Origin: DASSFG01 sp035547915
GTDB lineage: Bacteria; Planctomycetota; Planctomycetia; Pirellulales; JAICIG01
NCBI GenBank assembly: GCA_035547915.1
Contig: DASZTS010000022.1
Coordinates: 1 to 64,000, forward strand
Direction: 5' to 3'
Length of the DNA: 64,000 bases
The notes beneath the pieces are model-generated. The model had not been told where the DNA came from and made no database searches. It worked only from the letters and a program-made list of their open reading frames with translations. Shown here piece after piece: positions 8,063-16,809 of the stretch; within the stretch, counting starts at the first letter, position 1; each line of letters opens with the position of its first letter. Position numbers and translations under genes: made by a program.

Positions 8063-11000
8063 ATGCACGTTTTCAGGAGAGTGCGAGCCCTTTTATCGGT
8101 GGTCCTCCTGCTGTCGTCTCGCACGGCCTTGGCTGCTGACGAGGCCCGGCCCGCCTACCGCATCGCCGCCTTTTCGGCCGACGTCACGATCCCCCTCGGC
8201 CACCGCTGCATGGGCATTCTGCCCGTCAAAGCCCAAACCATCGACGACCCGCTGGAAGCTCACGGTTTTGTGTTGCTGGGGCCCGATGAGCCGGTCGTCC
8301 TCCTGGCACTCGACTGGTGCGAGGTGCGAAACGGAGCTTACGATCAATGGCGTGACGCGCTCGCCGTGGCGGCGGGCACCACTCGCGATCGCGTCCTGGT
8401 AAGTTGCCTGCACCAGCACGACGCCCCCGTCGTCGACAGCGGGGCCCAAACGCTGCTGGACGGCGTTGGCCTCTCGGGCGAGCTCTACGATACGGCCTTT
8501 CACGCCGCGTGCATCGATCGCACGGCTGCTGCATTGGCCGCGAGCCTCGCGTCGGCGCGGCCGGTGACCCACGTCGGTATCGGGCAAGCCAAGGTCGAGA
8601 GAGTTGCATCGAGCCGCCGTATCGTTTCCGCCGGCGATGTGAGATGGGACCGCTACAGTTCGTCCGGCGGCAACCGGGAGCACAGCGAGGCACCGGAAGG
8701 AGATATCGATCCGTATCTGAAGACGATCAGCTTCTGGCATGGCGATACCCCGCTCGTCGCCTTGCACTCCTATGCCACGCACCCCATGAGCTATTACGGC
8801 CGTGGCGGCGTGAGTGCCGACTTCGTGGGGCTGGCTCGTCGCCGGCGGGCGAAGGACGACAGCCGGATCGCACAAATCTACGTCTCGGGGTGCAGCGGCG
8901 ACGTCACTGCCGGCAAATACAACGACGGCACGCCGCTCATGCGGCCAGTGCTGGCGGACCGTATCTACGTGGCGATGGAGCGCGCCTGGGATGCGACCGA
9001 GCGATTTCCACTCGAACAGGTCGCCTTTCGTACCGTACCGGTCGATCTGCCGTTTCATGAAGGGGCGGAGTTCACGCGCGAGCCGCTCGAACGAACGCTG
9101 GCCGATGGTACGGCGAAGATCGGCGATCGCATCCTGGCGGCGATGGGCCTGAGCAGTCTCGATCGCATCGCACGCGGGCAGCCGATCGATCTGGCCTGCC
9201 TCGAAATCGGCCGGGCCAAGATCGTGCTCTTTCCCGGCGAGGCGTTCGTGGGTTACCAGCTCATGGCCCAGCGCATGTCGCCCGATTCATTCGTTCTCTC
9301 GATCGGTTACGGAGAATGTTGGCCTGGGTACATCCCCACGGAAATTGCATTTGCCGAGCGTTTCAATCACGACTGGCGGTGGGCCGGACGTGGCAGCGAA
9401 GTGCGCATGCGCGACGCTCTGCAAAAACTGCTGGCCGCCGCACCTCTGTTGGCGACGGAAGACCTCTACGGCATGGAGGGACCGCAATCCGTCGTGATCG
9501 CGCCGGATCGATCGAGAGCGGCCTTTATTCGCCGCTGGGTGGATGCCGAGACGCGCGGCGAGCGATTTTCGCTCTGGCTTACCGACGGCGATCCCTCGTC
9601 GGGCCGTTCATTGGAACCAGACGAGCCCGATGCCCGGTCGCCCGTGTTCTCGCCGGATGGCAACTGGATCGCCATACGTTCCACGCGTGGACGTCCCGAT
9701 GGTTGGGTACAGACGCCGGCCGTTCCCCCGCAGTCCGACGCGGCCACCGACATTTGGCTCGTCTCGGCCGATGGTCGCCGAACGTTGCCGCTCGCGGGTC
9801 GTGAAAAGCCCTATGGGCGTGTCTTCAACGATCCGTTCTATGGACGGGTTGCTTTCTCGCCCGACGGCCGCTTCCTGGCATTCGTCGCCGACGATGGCCG
9901 GGACCCGCGGACCGCCGAAGAGCTCGCGGCCGATGTCTATGTCGTCCGGCCGGACCAGGGTGAAGGGTACACTGGGTATGGCGCGGCACAGGTCTGGGTG
10001 GCCGAACTTGATCTGGCATCGGCCGAGCACGCCGCCAAAAATGTGCGGCGTCTGACGGACGATGCCGTCTGGTATGGCGACGTGCAATGGTCGCCCGACG
10101 GCCGCACGCTGTTCTGCCACGCGAACAAGACCGAAGACGTCGAAGCGGTGCGGCACAGCATCAACAAGGATTTCGACATCTGGGCCATCGATGTCGCGAG
10201 CGGCGATCAGCGGCAAGTCACCGACGGGCCGGGACCCGAAGTCTCGCCACGTGTATCGCCCGACGGATCGCGGCTGATCTGTCTGAGTTCTCCGCGCAAA
10301 GGGCCCCATGTCGATATTCTCAATCTGCGGCTCGTGGCTCTCGAAGGCAGCGAGGCAGTCCCGCCGCAACGGATTCTTTACGATCACCACGCCTCGCCGA
10401 CCAGCGTCGCTCCGCACCCCGTGCCGGCCTTCCCCTTGCCCGACGAATGCTGGGACGGAACGCAAGCGGTCTGGTACACCCACTTCCGCCGCATGCAGAC
10501 CGACACGGTGCGGGTTGATCTGGAAACGGCTCAGGGCGTTTGCGACGCGGCAACAGTGGATCCGTTGAGCCCGCTCGCCCAGTGTTGGGCCGCGCGCGAA
10601 CGATTGTCTCCGCCCAGCACTCGACTCCTCAAACAGCGGTGGCTGGCCGAAGAACGGGTTGTCACGTGGAGCGACGACGAATGGCAGCTCGAAGGTACGA
10701 TCACCATACCGCCCCGAGGTAAAGCTCCCTATCCGCTCGTCGTCTATCCTCATGGTGGGCCGCACAGCCGGTCGACCAACGGCTTCGGCTCCACGGCCCA
10801 GATTCTGGCGGCGCACGGATACTTGGTGTTCCAGCCGAATTTTCGTGGTTCCGCCGGTTACGGCCTGGCCTTTCTGGACGCCGATCGCCGAGATTTCGGC
10901 GGCGGCGATATGCGTGATATCCTCTCGGGCATCGACCTGCTTGTCGACCGTGGGCTGGCCGATGCGCATCGGCAATTCGTCTATGGCATCAGCTACGGCG

Positions 11001-11419
11001 GCTACATGACCTGTTGGTTGGTCGGCCACACCAAACAGTTTGCGGCGGCGGTGGCCCAAAATGCGGTCACCGACCTGAACGTCATGTGGGGGACGAGCGA
11101 TATTCAGAGCTGGACGCAATGGGAACTCGGCGGCTCTCCCTGGGAAATCGCCGACGCGATGCGGCGCCACAGTCCGATCACCTACGTCGATCAGGTCACC
11201 ACGCCGACGTTGATCTTGCACTCGCGCGACGACCGCCGCTGCCCGCTGCCGATGGGCAGGATGTATCACCAATCGCTGTTGGCCCGCCACGTCCCGACGG
11301 GAATGGTCGTTTACCCCGATGAAGGGCACAGTATCCGGCAACCCCGGCATCAGGTCGACGTGCTGCGACGTGTGCTGGATTGGTTCGCGGAGCATGACCC
11401 GGGCCGGAGTCGCGAATGA
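8063..11419 (+). CDS. Fusion: neutral-ceramidase-like domain + S9 prolyl-oligopeptidase
   Basis: One open frame of 1118 residues from the ATG at 8063. After a signal peptide (RVRALLSVVLLLSSRTALA) the first ~440 residues resemble neutral/alkaline ceramidase N-terminal domains: LVSCLHQHDAP, VALHSYATHPMSYYG, VSADFVGLA and SGCSGDVTAG. Without a new signal sequence the frame passes near residue 470 into an S9 peptidase. Propeller repeats of FSPDG/SPDGR type fill about 490-780, and an alpha/beta hydrolase domain carries GISYGGYM (Ser977), HSRDDRRCP (Asp1057) and DEGHS (His1089). It is probably a secreted hydrolase with two catalytic modules. A fusion caused by a lost stop between tandem genes is the alternative. 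A GC-rich hairpin overlaps the stop. Confidence 0.8.
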   Translation: MHVFRRVRALLSVVLLLSSRTALAADEARPAYRIAAFSADVTIPLGHRCMGILPVKAQTIDDPLEAHGFVLLGPDEPVVLLALDWCEVRNGAYDQWRDALAVAAGTTRDRVLVSCLHQHDAPVVDSGAQTLLDGVGLSGELYDTAFHAACIDRTAAALAASLASARPVTHVGIGQAKVERVASSRRIVSAGDVRWDRYSSSGGNREHSEAPEGDIDPYLKTISFWHGDTPLVALHSYATHPMSYYGRGGVSADFVGLARRRRAKDDSRIAQIYVSGCSGDVTAGKYNDGTPLMRPVLADRIYVAMERAWDATERFPLEQVAFRTVPVDLPFHEGAEFTREPLERTLADGTAKIGDRILAAMGLSSLDRIARGQPIDLACLEIGRAKIVLFPGEAFVGYQLMAQRMSPDSFVLSIGYGECWPGYIPTEIAFAERFNHDWRWAGRGSEVRMRDALQKLLAAAPLLATEDLYGMEGPQSVVIAPDRSRAAFIRRWVDAETRGERFSLWLTDGDPSSGRSLEPDEPDARSPVFSPDGNWIAIRSTRGRPDGWVQTPAVPPQSDAATDIWLVSADGRRTLPLAGREKPYGRVFNDPFYGRVAFSPDGRFLAFVADDGRDPRTAEELAADVYVVRPDQGEGYTGYGAAQVWVAELDLASAEHAAKNVRRLTDDAVWYGDVQWSPDGRTLFCHANKTEDVEAVRHSINKDFDIWAIDVASGDQRQVTDGPGPEVSPRVSPDGSRLICLSSPRKGPHVDILNLRLVALEGSEAVPPQRILYDHHASPTSVAPHPVPAFPLPDECWDGTQAVWYTHFRRMQTDTVRVDLETAQGVCDAATVDPLSPLAQCWAARERLSPPSTRLLKQRWLAEERVVTWSDDEWQLEGTITIPPRGKAPYPLVVYPHGGPHSRSTNGFGSTAQILAAHGYLVFQPNFRGSAGYGLAFLDADRRDFGGGDMRDILSGIDLLVDRGLADAHRQFVYGISYGGYMTCWLVGHTKQFAAAVAQNAVTDLNVMWGTSDIQSWTQWELGGSPWEIADAMRRHSPITYVDQVTTPTLILHSRDDRRCPLPMGRMYHQSLLARHVPTGMVVYPDEGHSIRQPRHQVDVLRRVLDWFAEHDPGRSRE

Positions 11420-11431
11420 CTCGGGCCCGGG
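11398..11431. terminator. Hairpin overlapping the stop codon, between convergent genes
   Basis: A 14-bp stem with one mismatch (CCCGGGCCGGAGTC at 11398-11411 with its complement at 11418-11431) closes a 6-nt loop. It spans the TGA of the ceramidase/S9 gene. There is no T-run right after it on the + strand. It sits between two convergent genes and could block or end transcription both ways. Confidence 0.5.
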
Positions 11432-11453
11432 AGATCGGGACAGCTTTGACGCG

Positions 11454-12200
11454 CTAGAAACCCGAGTCGTCGGTGCCGAGGAGCTGTGAGATGTGCTGCT
11501 CCATGATTCTTTGACGTTCGGCGGAACGTTTCTTTACGGCGTCGCGCAGCCTCTGCAACTGGCTTTCCAGACGCTTGATCTCCAATTCGCGACGCTGCTG
11601 CCGGACGGCGAAGTGATTTTCGACAACGGCCACCAGCTTGCGTCGAACCTGCTCGCGATCGTCATCATTCGCCGCACGGTGGAATTGCTCGACGAGTTGC
11701 CTGGTCTGGAGTTCTAGCTCCATGTCGGCCTTGGCCAATGCGTACATTTCCGGATCGGTCTGCTCCAGGCGTTCCATGTCGCCACGGCTCGCCGGCGAGG
11801 TTCGTGAATGCACCCTGAGCACGTCTCGCGTGCCCATCATGAGCGCGTCTCGCGTGCTCATCTCGCCGGCCGGCCGCATACCTCCGTCGCGAACTCCCGC
11901 GGCTGGTTGCCGCCCACGGCGGCCGGGCTGCTCGGCGTCGCGCTCGTCGCCTCGACCGGGCTGGTCTCCCTGCTCGCGTTGGCGCTGTGCGGCATCACGA
12001 TCGAATAAGCCGCGGCGCCGGAGCTCGGAGTCACCACCGGCGTCACGGTCCGCTGCCTCTTCGCGCTCCGGTGCCACCGTATCTCTGCGGGAAGCGTCAT
12101 CGCGGTTCTCGTCTCTGCGGACGTCGTCTTGAGCGCGTGCCGCCAAAGCGCAGCCCAATACAAGGCTCAAACCGATCGCGAATCGATAACAACGCAGCAT
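11454..12200 (-). CDS. Exported, highly charged coiled-coil protein
   Basis: The 248-residue protein has a clear signal peptide (FAIGLSLVLGCALAARAQ). A very Asp/Arg/Glu/Gly-rich low-complexity region follows (about 24-105), then a helical region with heptad-like charge patterns (about 135-240; KRLESQLQRLRDAVKKRSAERQ is part of it). It is third in an apparent operon: ECF sigma factor, single-pass membrane protein, this gene. The gap to the second gene is 22 bp. Its job is unknown; a cell-envelope role under that sigma factor is an inference from position. Confidence 0.7.
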   Translation of the reverse strand: MLRCYRFAIGLSLVLGCALAARAQDDVRRDENRDDASRRDTVAPEREEAADRDAGGDSELRRRGLFDRDAAQRQREQGDQPGRGDERDAEQPGRRGRQPAAGVRDGGMRPAGEMSTRDALMMGTRDVLRVHSRTSPASRGDMERLEQTDPEMYALAKADMELELQTRQLVEQFHRAANDDDREQVRRKLVAVVENHFAVRQQRRELEIKRLESQLQRLRDAVKKRSAERQRIMEQHISQLLGTDDSGF

Positions 12201-12222
12201 GAAAATCTCCTTTCAAAGTGCA

Positions 12223-12681
12223 TTACAGCGAACTCAGCTCGATTTCCGACTCCAGTTCATCCATTTCTTCTTGTACCCACCGGGCACGTTCGAAACGGCC
12301 GTGGACTTCGCTTTGAACGGCCCCCAACGACCAGGCCGCGCTCTCGATCTCGTCGGCCAATTCATCGTCCCAATCGAAACCGGCAGTTGCAGCGGTGGAT
12401 TCTCTGCCCTGCGGCGCGCGGGCGATCTCGCGGTGGGGTGCAACTCGGCGCCAACTCACGAGGCCCACGACGAGGGCCACCGACGCGGCTAGCGCCAGGA
12501 CGACGGCCATTCTCCGGCTACGGGCCGTACGCCGCCCCAGGCGGCCGCAGACCTGCCGCACGAGCAGGTTTTGGGCAACATCTGGTTGCGACGCATCCAA
12601 CAAGTGCGAGAACGCCGCCCACGCTTCGTCGAGCGCGGCGCGCTCGGCATTGTCGTTGGGGCCCGAAGGTGAGTCGCTCAT
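12223..12681 (-). CDS. Single-pass membrane protein, candidate anti-sigma factor
   Basis: The 152-residue protein has a cytoplasmic-looking N-terminus (about 1-57), one transmembrane helix (AVVLALAASVALVVGLVSW, about 59-77) and an acidic, helical outer part. Its ATG overlaps the sigma-factor stop by four bases. A one-helix protein translationally coupled to an ECF sigma gene is the usual anti-sigma arrangement. I see no zinc-binding HxxxCxxC motif, so this is a call from context rather than homology. Confidence 0.6.
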   Translation of the reverse strand: MSDSPSGPNDNAERAALDEAWAAFSHLLDASQPDVAQNLLVRQVCGRLGRRTARSRRMAVVLALAASVALVVGLVSWRRVAPHREIARAPQGRESTAATAGFDWDDELADEIESAAWSLGAVQSEVHGRFERARWVQEEMDELESEIELSSL

Positions 12682-13214
12682 GATCCGTTTTTCTCGACGA
12701 GCAATCTGCGCAACGCCTGTAGGGCGCGATGGTTATGACTGAGCACCGTATTGAGCGGCGCTCCCAGGATCTCGGCGATCTCGGAGAACCCCAAGTCGCC
12801 GTAATATCGCAACAGCAACACGCGCCGCTGCGGTTCGTTCAGCATGTTCAGGGCCGAGGTCAACTGAGCCCGAGCTTCCTCGGCAAGCAATGTTTCCCAG
12901 GGAGAGCGCTCGCCGTCGACCGGCTCGAGCGGGCGTATTCCTTCGTCGGATGCGGGCATTACCTTCCGCGGACGGCGTGCCCGGTCGCATGCCAACCTGT
13001 CGGCGATGCGCAACAGATAAGCTCGTTCGCGGCCCGTGTCGACATAACGATGCCGCGCCTGCCAGGCGCGGCAGAACACATCCTGGAGCAGATCCTCGGC
13101 CGCCGAGCGATCTCGTACCAGGCCGACGAGATAGCCCAGCACGCTCCGCCCATGGTCGTGGACCCACCGCGAGACGAGCTCACGCTGGTTGGCCTCGCGG
13201 CCGGGATCGTTCAT
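12678..13214 (-). CDS. ECF-type RNA polymerase sigma factor
   Basis: The 178-residue protein has sigma region 2 (SAAEDLLQDVFCRAWQAR) and region 4 (LNEPQRRVLLLRYYGDLGFSEIAEILGAPLNTV) with a helix-turn-helix and no region 3, the ECF layout. The ATG at 13214 (MNDPG) is preferred over GTG codons just upstream. It heads a three-gene operon with a membrane protein that probably holds it inactive and an exported coiled-coil protein. The inducing signal cannot be read from the sequence. Confidence 0.88.
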   Translation of the reverse strand: MNDPGREANQRELVSRWVHDHGRSVLGYLVGLVRDRSAAEDLLQDVFCRAWQARHRYVDTGRERAYLLRIADRLACDRARRPRKVMPASDEGIRPLEPVDGERSPWETLLAEEARAQLTSALNMLNEPQRRVLLLRYYGDLGFSEIAEILGAPLNTVLSHNHRALQALRRLLVEKNGS

Positions 13215-13247
13215 CACCACAAATAGATAAACGCGATGCGGGGCGAT

Positions 13248-13508
13248 TTATTGCGGCGAATGGCCCGACTTGCGTTTTTGTTGGGCCTGTTTCTTGCGCT
13301 CTTTTTGCAGCTTGCGTAGCCGACCGCCCGGTGCCCAGAGTTTGAGAGCGGCGGCCCGCTGTTTATCTTTGATCTCTTTGCGTCGCCGTTTGCTCAGCTC
13401 GCGACGTCCGCCGGCCTGGCGTTCGGCTTCCTCCGCATGCATCCGTGCCAGAATCTCGGCGGCCGTCGGTCGCTCCGCCGGCTTCTGCTTGGCTTTCTTC
13501 TTGGCCAT
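13248..13508 (-). CDS. Small basic Lys/Arg-rich protein
   Basis: An 86-residue product starting MAKKKAKQKPAERPTAAEIL. It is rich in Lys, Arg, Glu and Gln and probably helical. It resembles hypothetical basic proteins common in planctomycetes, and I cannot assign a function. Nucleic-acid binding is possible from composition. It ends 34 bp upstream of the sigma-factor gene on the same strand. Confidence 0.55.
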   Translation of the reverse strand: MAKKKAKQKPAERPTAAEILARMHAEEAERQAGGRRELSKRRRKEIKDKQRAAALKLWAPGGRLRKLQKERKKQAQQKRKSGHSPQ

Positions 13509-13570
13509 GCCGGCAAGCATATCCGACGCGCGGCGCGGGTCAAGCAGCCGGGTAGTGGGTCGATTTGAAT

Positions 13571-13887
13571 TTACGAATCCGAATCCGTGGGACGCTTCTT
13601 ATACGGGCCGCGCTTCTTCGCCACAGGTAGCGGCAGCATTTCGACAATATCCGCGATCGTCATCGGGTATTCAATCAAACTGTTCTTCATCGCGGGCGGC
13701 ATGCGTAAGGTCATGTGCTTGCGGATGAAATTGTGGTGCATGAAGTTGATGGCGATCTGATAGGCCATGTTCTCGGCCTTCTTCGAAAACGCATTCGTTA
13801 GCCGCGTCCAGCGCCGGCTTTCCATGCGGATGTTCAAGTTCTGCCGCTCGGCGTAGCTGGTCGAGATATGGTCGGGGTCGGGGTTGG
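13571..13887 (-). pseudogene. Remnant of IS1-type transposase (C-terminal part)
   Basis: The sequence DHISTSYAERQNLNIRM, then RRWTRLTNAFSKKAEN and INFMHHNFIRKHMTLRM, matches the C-terminal third of IS1-family DDE transposases (compare STSYVERQNL and TRLTNGFSKK). It includes the region of the last catalytic acidic residue. The N-terminal two thirds, with the zinc-binding HTH and first two Asp residues, are missing. Homology starts at about 13887 and the frame shows no start near it. It is a truncated, inactive copy followed by a basic tail. Confidence 0.8.
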
Positions 13888-14008
13888 AACGACAACAATA
13901 AAAATACGGTGCGCACATATCCTGGTTTGATTACGACATCAACAAGGATTTGTCCGAACGCGAAATGCCGACAGAATACCCAGACTCAGCGCCACCAGAC
14001 GACGCCGA

Positions 14009-14273
14009 CTAGGGCTTGCCTTCCCAACGCGTCTTTGCCGCCTTCTTCGCGATAGCCTTGCGCTGCTCGACCGTGAGATTGGCCGTGCGCGCCTTCCCTC
14101 CCCTGCTGCCACCCAGCTTGCCCAACTCGACGGGCTGCGCGGTTCTTGCCTTCGTAGGGGTCGGGCGCGGCTTCCTTGGGCGCGTCGCCCGTGGCCTGAT
14201 CGACGATCTTGCGGGCCAGCTCTATGGGGTCGTCGAGCTGGTTGCGGCGCTTCTTGCTTGGGCGGGTAGGCAT
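14009..14273 (-). pseudogene. Frameshifted small KGG-rich basic protein gene
   Basis: The frame opens MPTRPSKKRRNQLDDPIEL and runs through PDPYEGKNRAA. A different frame then carries the expected continuation VELGKLGGSRGGKARTANL, then TVEQRKAIAKKAAKTRWEGKP and a stop at 14009. The span of 265 bp is one base over a multiple of three, so one extra base near 14135-14142 separates the halves. Small proteins of the form LGxxGGxxGGxARxxxLTxExRxxIAxxAAxxRW are common in planctomycetes. Their role is unknown and DNA or RNA binding is plausible. A sequencing error is possible. Confidence 0.75.
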
Positions 14274-14320
14274 GCTCTGAATATGTTCTACTGGGCGGTA
14301 CGTCAACGGAGATCGCCAAC

Positions 14321-14422
14321 ATGCGTTACACGGCGTTGGCCATAGTTGTCCTGATCATGGTTGGCTGCCGCGGGCCAAGTGGACCTGGATGCTTGGCGCG
14401 GAGCGGTGGCGATGGCCTGTAA
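14321..14422 (+). CDS. Candidate mini-lipoprotein (33 aa)
   Basis: A short frame MRYTALAIVVLIMVGCRGP ends after 33 residues. It has a positively charged start, a hydrophobic core and a lipobox-like MVGC, with a GGAG about nine bases upstream of the ATG. The mature part after Cys16 would be only about 18 residues. It may be a real tiny lipoprotein or the start of a truncated gene. The rest of 14423-14530 shows nothing further. Confidence 0.4.
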   Translation: MRYTALAIVVLIMVGCRGPSGPGCLARSGGDGL

Positions 14423-14530
14423 GATATCGGGGCGGTCGGCCGAGACTCGTCCGGCCGAATAGGCCAGAGCGCCGACCAACTAAGTCGTAGCCCACTACCG
14501 ACCAGCTACAACAGGCAAGAGGAGTTCCGA

Positions 14531-15328
14531 ATGTCAAAGGCGCTAAGGGTTTTGATTACAGGCGCGGCACGCGGCATAGGAATGGCAACGGCGCAGGTAC
14601 TTGCCAACCGAGGGCATTCAGTCGTTGCCACCGACCTATCCGCGTTGAGTGGATTGGAAGGCATCCAGGCACATGTGCTCGATGTCACCAGCGATGACTC
14701 CGTGGCGCGGTGCCTCAAAGAGGTTGGTCCGCTCGATGCAATCGTCAACAACGCAGGCATAACTACTGGCGGAGGGCCGGTGGAAGGCTATCCACTTGAT
14801 CGTTTCCGACAGATGTTCGAGACAAACACGCTCGGCCCGTTGCGCCTAATCCAGGCGGTCTTGCCCGCCTGGCGAAAGCGGGGCTCCGGCGTCATCGTGA
14901 ATGTGTCGAGTGTGAACGGCCGAGTCGCCTCGCCGCTCCGGGCAGCCTACAGCGCCTCCAAGTTCGCGCTCGAAGCCTTGACGGAATCACTGCACTTGGA
15001 AGTCCGTCACTTTGGAATACGCAGCGTGTTAATCGAGCCCGGAAACGTCGCTACTGGCATAAAAGGGATCGAGCCTCGTCAAGGACCAGCCGACTACGCC
15101 GGACTTTGGGAGCAGTGCGCCGGAACCGATACCAAAATGACGGGGCCATCTGGTCCACCGGGACCCGAAATCGTCGCATTAGCCATCGCCAGTGCAATCG
15201 AAGACCCCGCGACACCGCTCCGTGTACCGGTCGGCCAGGACGCCCAGATGATTTTGGGATTGCGAAGAAGCCTCGACGATCAGGCATTCGAAGATGCAAT
15301 GAGAAAGGCCCTTGGGTTCACGTGGTGA
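14531..15328 (+). CDS. Short-chain dehydrogenase/reductase
   Basis: The 265-residue protein has the classical SDR features: the nucleotide-binding TGAARGIG (about 10-17), NNAG in the loop after strand 4, a Ser in NVSSVN and the catalytic YSASK (Tyr140, Lys144). It is an NAD(P)-dependent oxidoreductase of unknown substrate. GAGGAG lies about nine bases before the ATG. It stands alone on its strand, between a degraded stretch and the YhaM-like gene. Confidence 0.88.
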   Translation: MSKALRVLITGAARGIGMATAQVLANRGHSVVATDLSALSGLEGIQAHVLDVTSDDSVARCLKEVGPLDAIVNNAGITTGGGPVEGYPLDRFRQMFETNTLGPLRLIQAVLPAWRKRGSGVIVNVSSVNGRVASPLRAAYSASKFALEALTESLHLEVRHFGIRSVLIEPGNVATGIKGIEPRQGPADYAGLWEQCAGTDTKMTGPSGPPGPEIVALAIASAIEDPATPLRVPVGQDAQMILGLRRSLDDQAFEDAMRKALGFTW

Positions 15329-15499
15329 GCTGGGCGAGGACATCGGAAAACCAGATTTCAAAATGACCCATTACCAGCAGCCGGGAGCGGCTTGTTCTTG
15401 CGCGATGCAAGCCCTAAAATCGATGCGCAGCCCGGCCTTACGTCGCCGGGCCTGTTTGTTCTCGGCACCTCGTCGTTGCACTAGGGTAGAAGGCGCGCT

Positions 15500-16519
15500 A
15501 TGCCCCGTCGGTTCGTCAACCAATTCGGTCACCAAGAAGCGATCGACCAGATCTTTCTCGTCTCGCAGAAGCAATTGCGGCCGAACCGCAACGGCAACTT
15601 GTATTTGCAGGTCGAGCTTTCGGACCGCAGCGGCACGATCAGCGCGCGGATGTGGAATGCCACCGAGTCCGAATATCGCAACTTCGACGATGGCGATTTC
15701 GTACGCGTCGAGGGGAACACGCAGCTCTATCAGGGGTGTCTACAACTCATCGCCTCCAACATCTGCAAGGCGCGGGACGACGAAATCGAGTACGGCGATT
15801 TCATGCCGGTCGGTCCGCAAGAGATCGACCGCCTCGCGGTTCGCTTGAAAGAGTTGTTGCGCGGTATGAACAACGCGCACCTGCTGAACCTGGCCGAATG
15901 CTTCTTGATCGACGACGAGTTCATGGGGCGATTCATGCGTGCCCCGGCCGGTGTCAAGAACCATCACGCGTATGTCGGCGGTCTGCTCGAGCATGTCGTC
16001 AGCCTGATGGAAGTCTGCTCGCGCGTGGCTCCGCTCTACCGCGCGCTCGATGGCGACCTGCTGCTGATGGGGGCGTTCCTGCACGATCTCGGTAAGACCG
16101 GCGAGCTGAGCTACGATCGGGGGTTTGCCTACACCGACGAAGGGCAGCTCATCGGGCACGTGGTGATGGGGGTGGGCATGCTGGAAGCCAAGTTGCGCGA
16201 GGCCGAGCGGCTCTCGGGCGAAGCGATGCCCGAGGAGTTGGCCCTGCGGTTGAAGCACATGATTATCGCGCATCACGGACAATACGAGTACGGCAGCCCA
16301 AAACTGCCCATGACGCTGGAAGCGGTGGCCCTCAATCAGCTCGACAACCTCGACGCCAAGTTGCACAGTTTCGAGCAATTGATGCGCGACGATCCGAACG
16401 TCGAAAGCTGCTGGACCACCTACAACCAGAGTCTCGGGCGCAAGCTCTTCAAGGGGCACGATTTCTCGCGGGACGGGTGGCTGGCCACGGCCGAACGCAA
16501 CGGCCGTAACAGCGACTGA
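15500..16519 (+). CDS. YhaM-like 3'-5' exoribonuclease (OB-fold + HD domain)
   Basis: The 339-residue protein has an N-terminal OB-fold (about 12-95; NGNLYLQVELSDRSGTISARM) and an HD-type metal-dependent phosphohydrolase domain. Metal ligands are HHAYVGGLLEH (about 154-164), FLHDLGKTG (His195/Asp196), and later HMIIAHHGQYEYGSPK. This matches the YhaM/CBF1 family. The last codons and TGA lie inside a copy of the 105-bp palindromic element that begins at 16507, so the C-terminus has probably been reset by the insertion. Confidence 0.82.
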   Translation: MPRRFVNQFGHQEAIDQIFLVSQKQLRPNRNGNLYLQVELSDRSGTISARMWNATESEYRNFDDGDFVRVEGNTQLYQGCLQLIASNICKARDDEIEYGDFMPVGPQEIDRLAVRLKELLRGMNNAHLLNLAECFLIDDEFMGRFMRAPAGVKNHHAYVGGLLEHVVSLMEVCSRVAPLYRALDGDLLLMGAFLHDLGKTGELSYDRGFAYTDEGQLIGHVVMGVGMLEAKLREAERLSGEAMPEELALRLKHMIIAHHGQYEYGSPKLPMTLEAVALNQLDNLDAKLHSFEQLMRDDPNVESCWTTYNQSLGRKLFKGHDFSRDGWLATAERNGRNSD

Positions 16520-16610
16520 CGAAACCTGAATGGGGAGCGCCGCGTGCGAAAAATCGGCCGAGAGACGCCGGTTTTCGTGGAGTTCGATTCGGTCTTGCCG
16601 GTTGCTCTAA
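16507..16610 (+). mobile_element. 105-bp palindromic element, copy A
   Basis: The first of two tandem copies and the most diverged. It runs from TAACAGCGACTGACGAAACC to CCGGTTGCTCTAA, with the central hairpin AAAATCGGC...GCCGGTTTT. The left end overlaps the last codons and stop of the YhaM-like gene. It shares its last bases with copy B. Confidence 0.8.
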
Positions 16611-16713
16611 GAGCGGCTGACAGAACCCGAAGGTCCGAGCGCCTTGGGCGCAAGAATCGGCCGTGAAACGCCGATTCCTGTGAAGCTAAATCCGGTTTTG
16701 TCGGTTGCTCTAA
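16608..16713 (+). mobile_element. 105-bp palindromic element, copy B
   Basis: Runs from TAAGAGCGGCTGACAGAACC to GTTTTGTCGGTTGCTCTAA, with the central AATCGGCCGTGAAACGCCGATT. The outer ends form an imperfect inverted repeat (TAAGAGC...GCTCTAA), and a strong inner hairpin sits near the middle. There is no coding capacity, as expected of a MITE or REP-like element. Confidence 0.85.
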
Positions 16714-16809
16714 GCTAAGTGTGAGTCGGTGCCGCGGGCAGACCGGGAACCGGTGGTCGGTTCTTTGGCAATCTCGAAAAGATTTCTGGGCCACGGCGTT
16801 TCGCTGTCC

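Noticed and set aside
9608..11395. 595-aa minus-strand frame under the S9 peptidase
   Set aside because: Antisense shadow of a gene with an intact catalytic triad.
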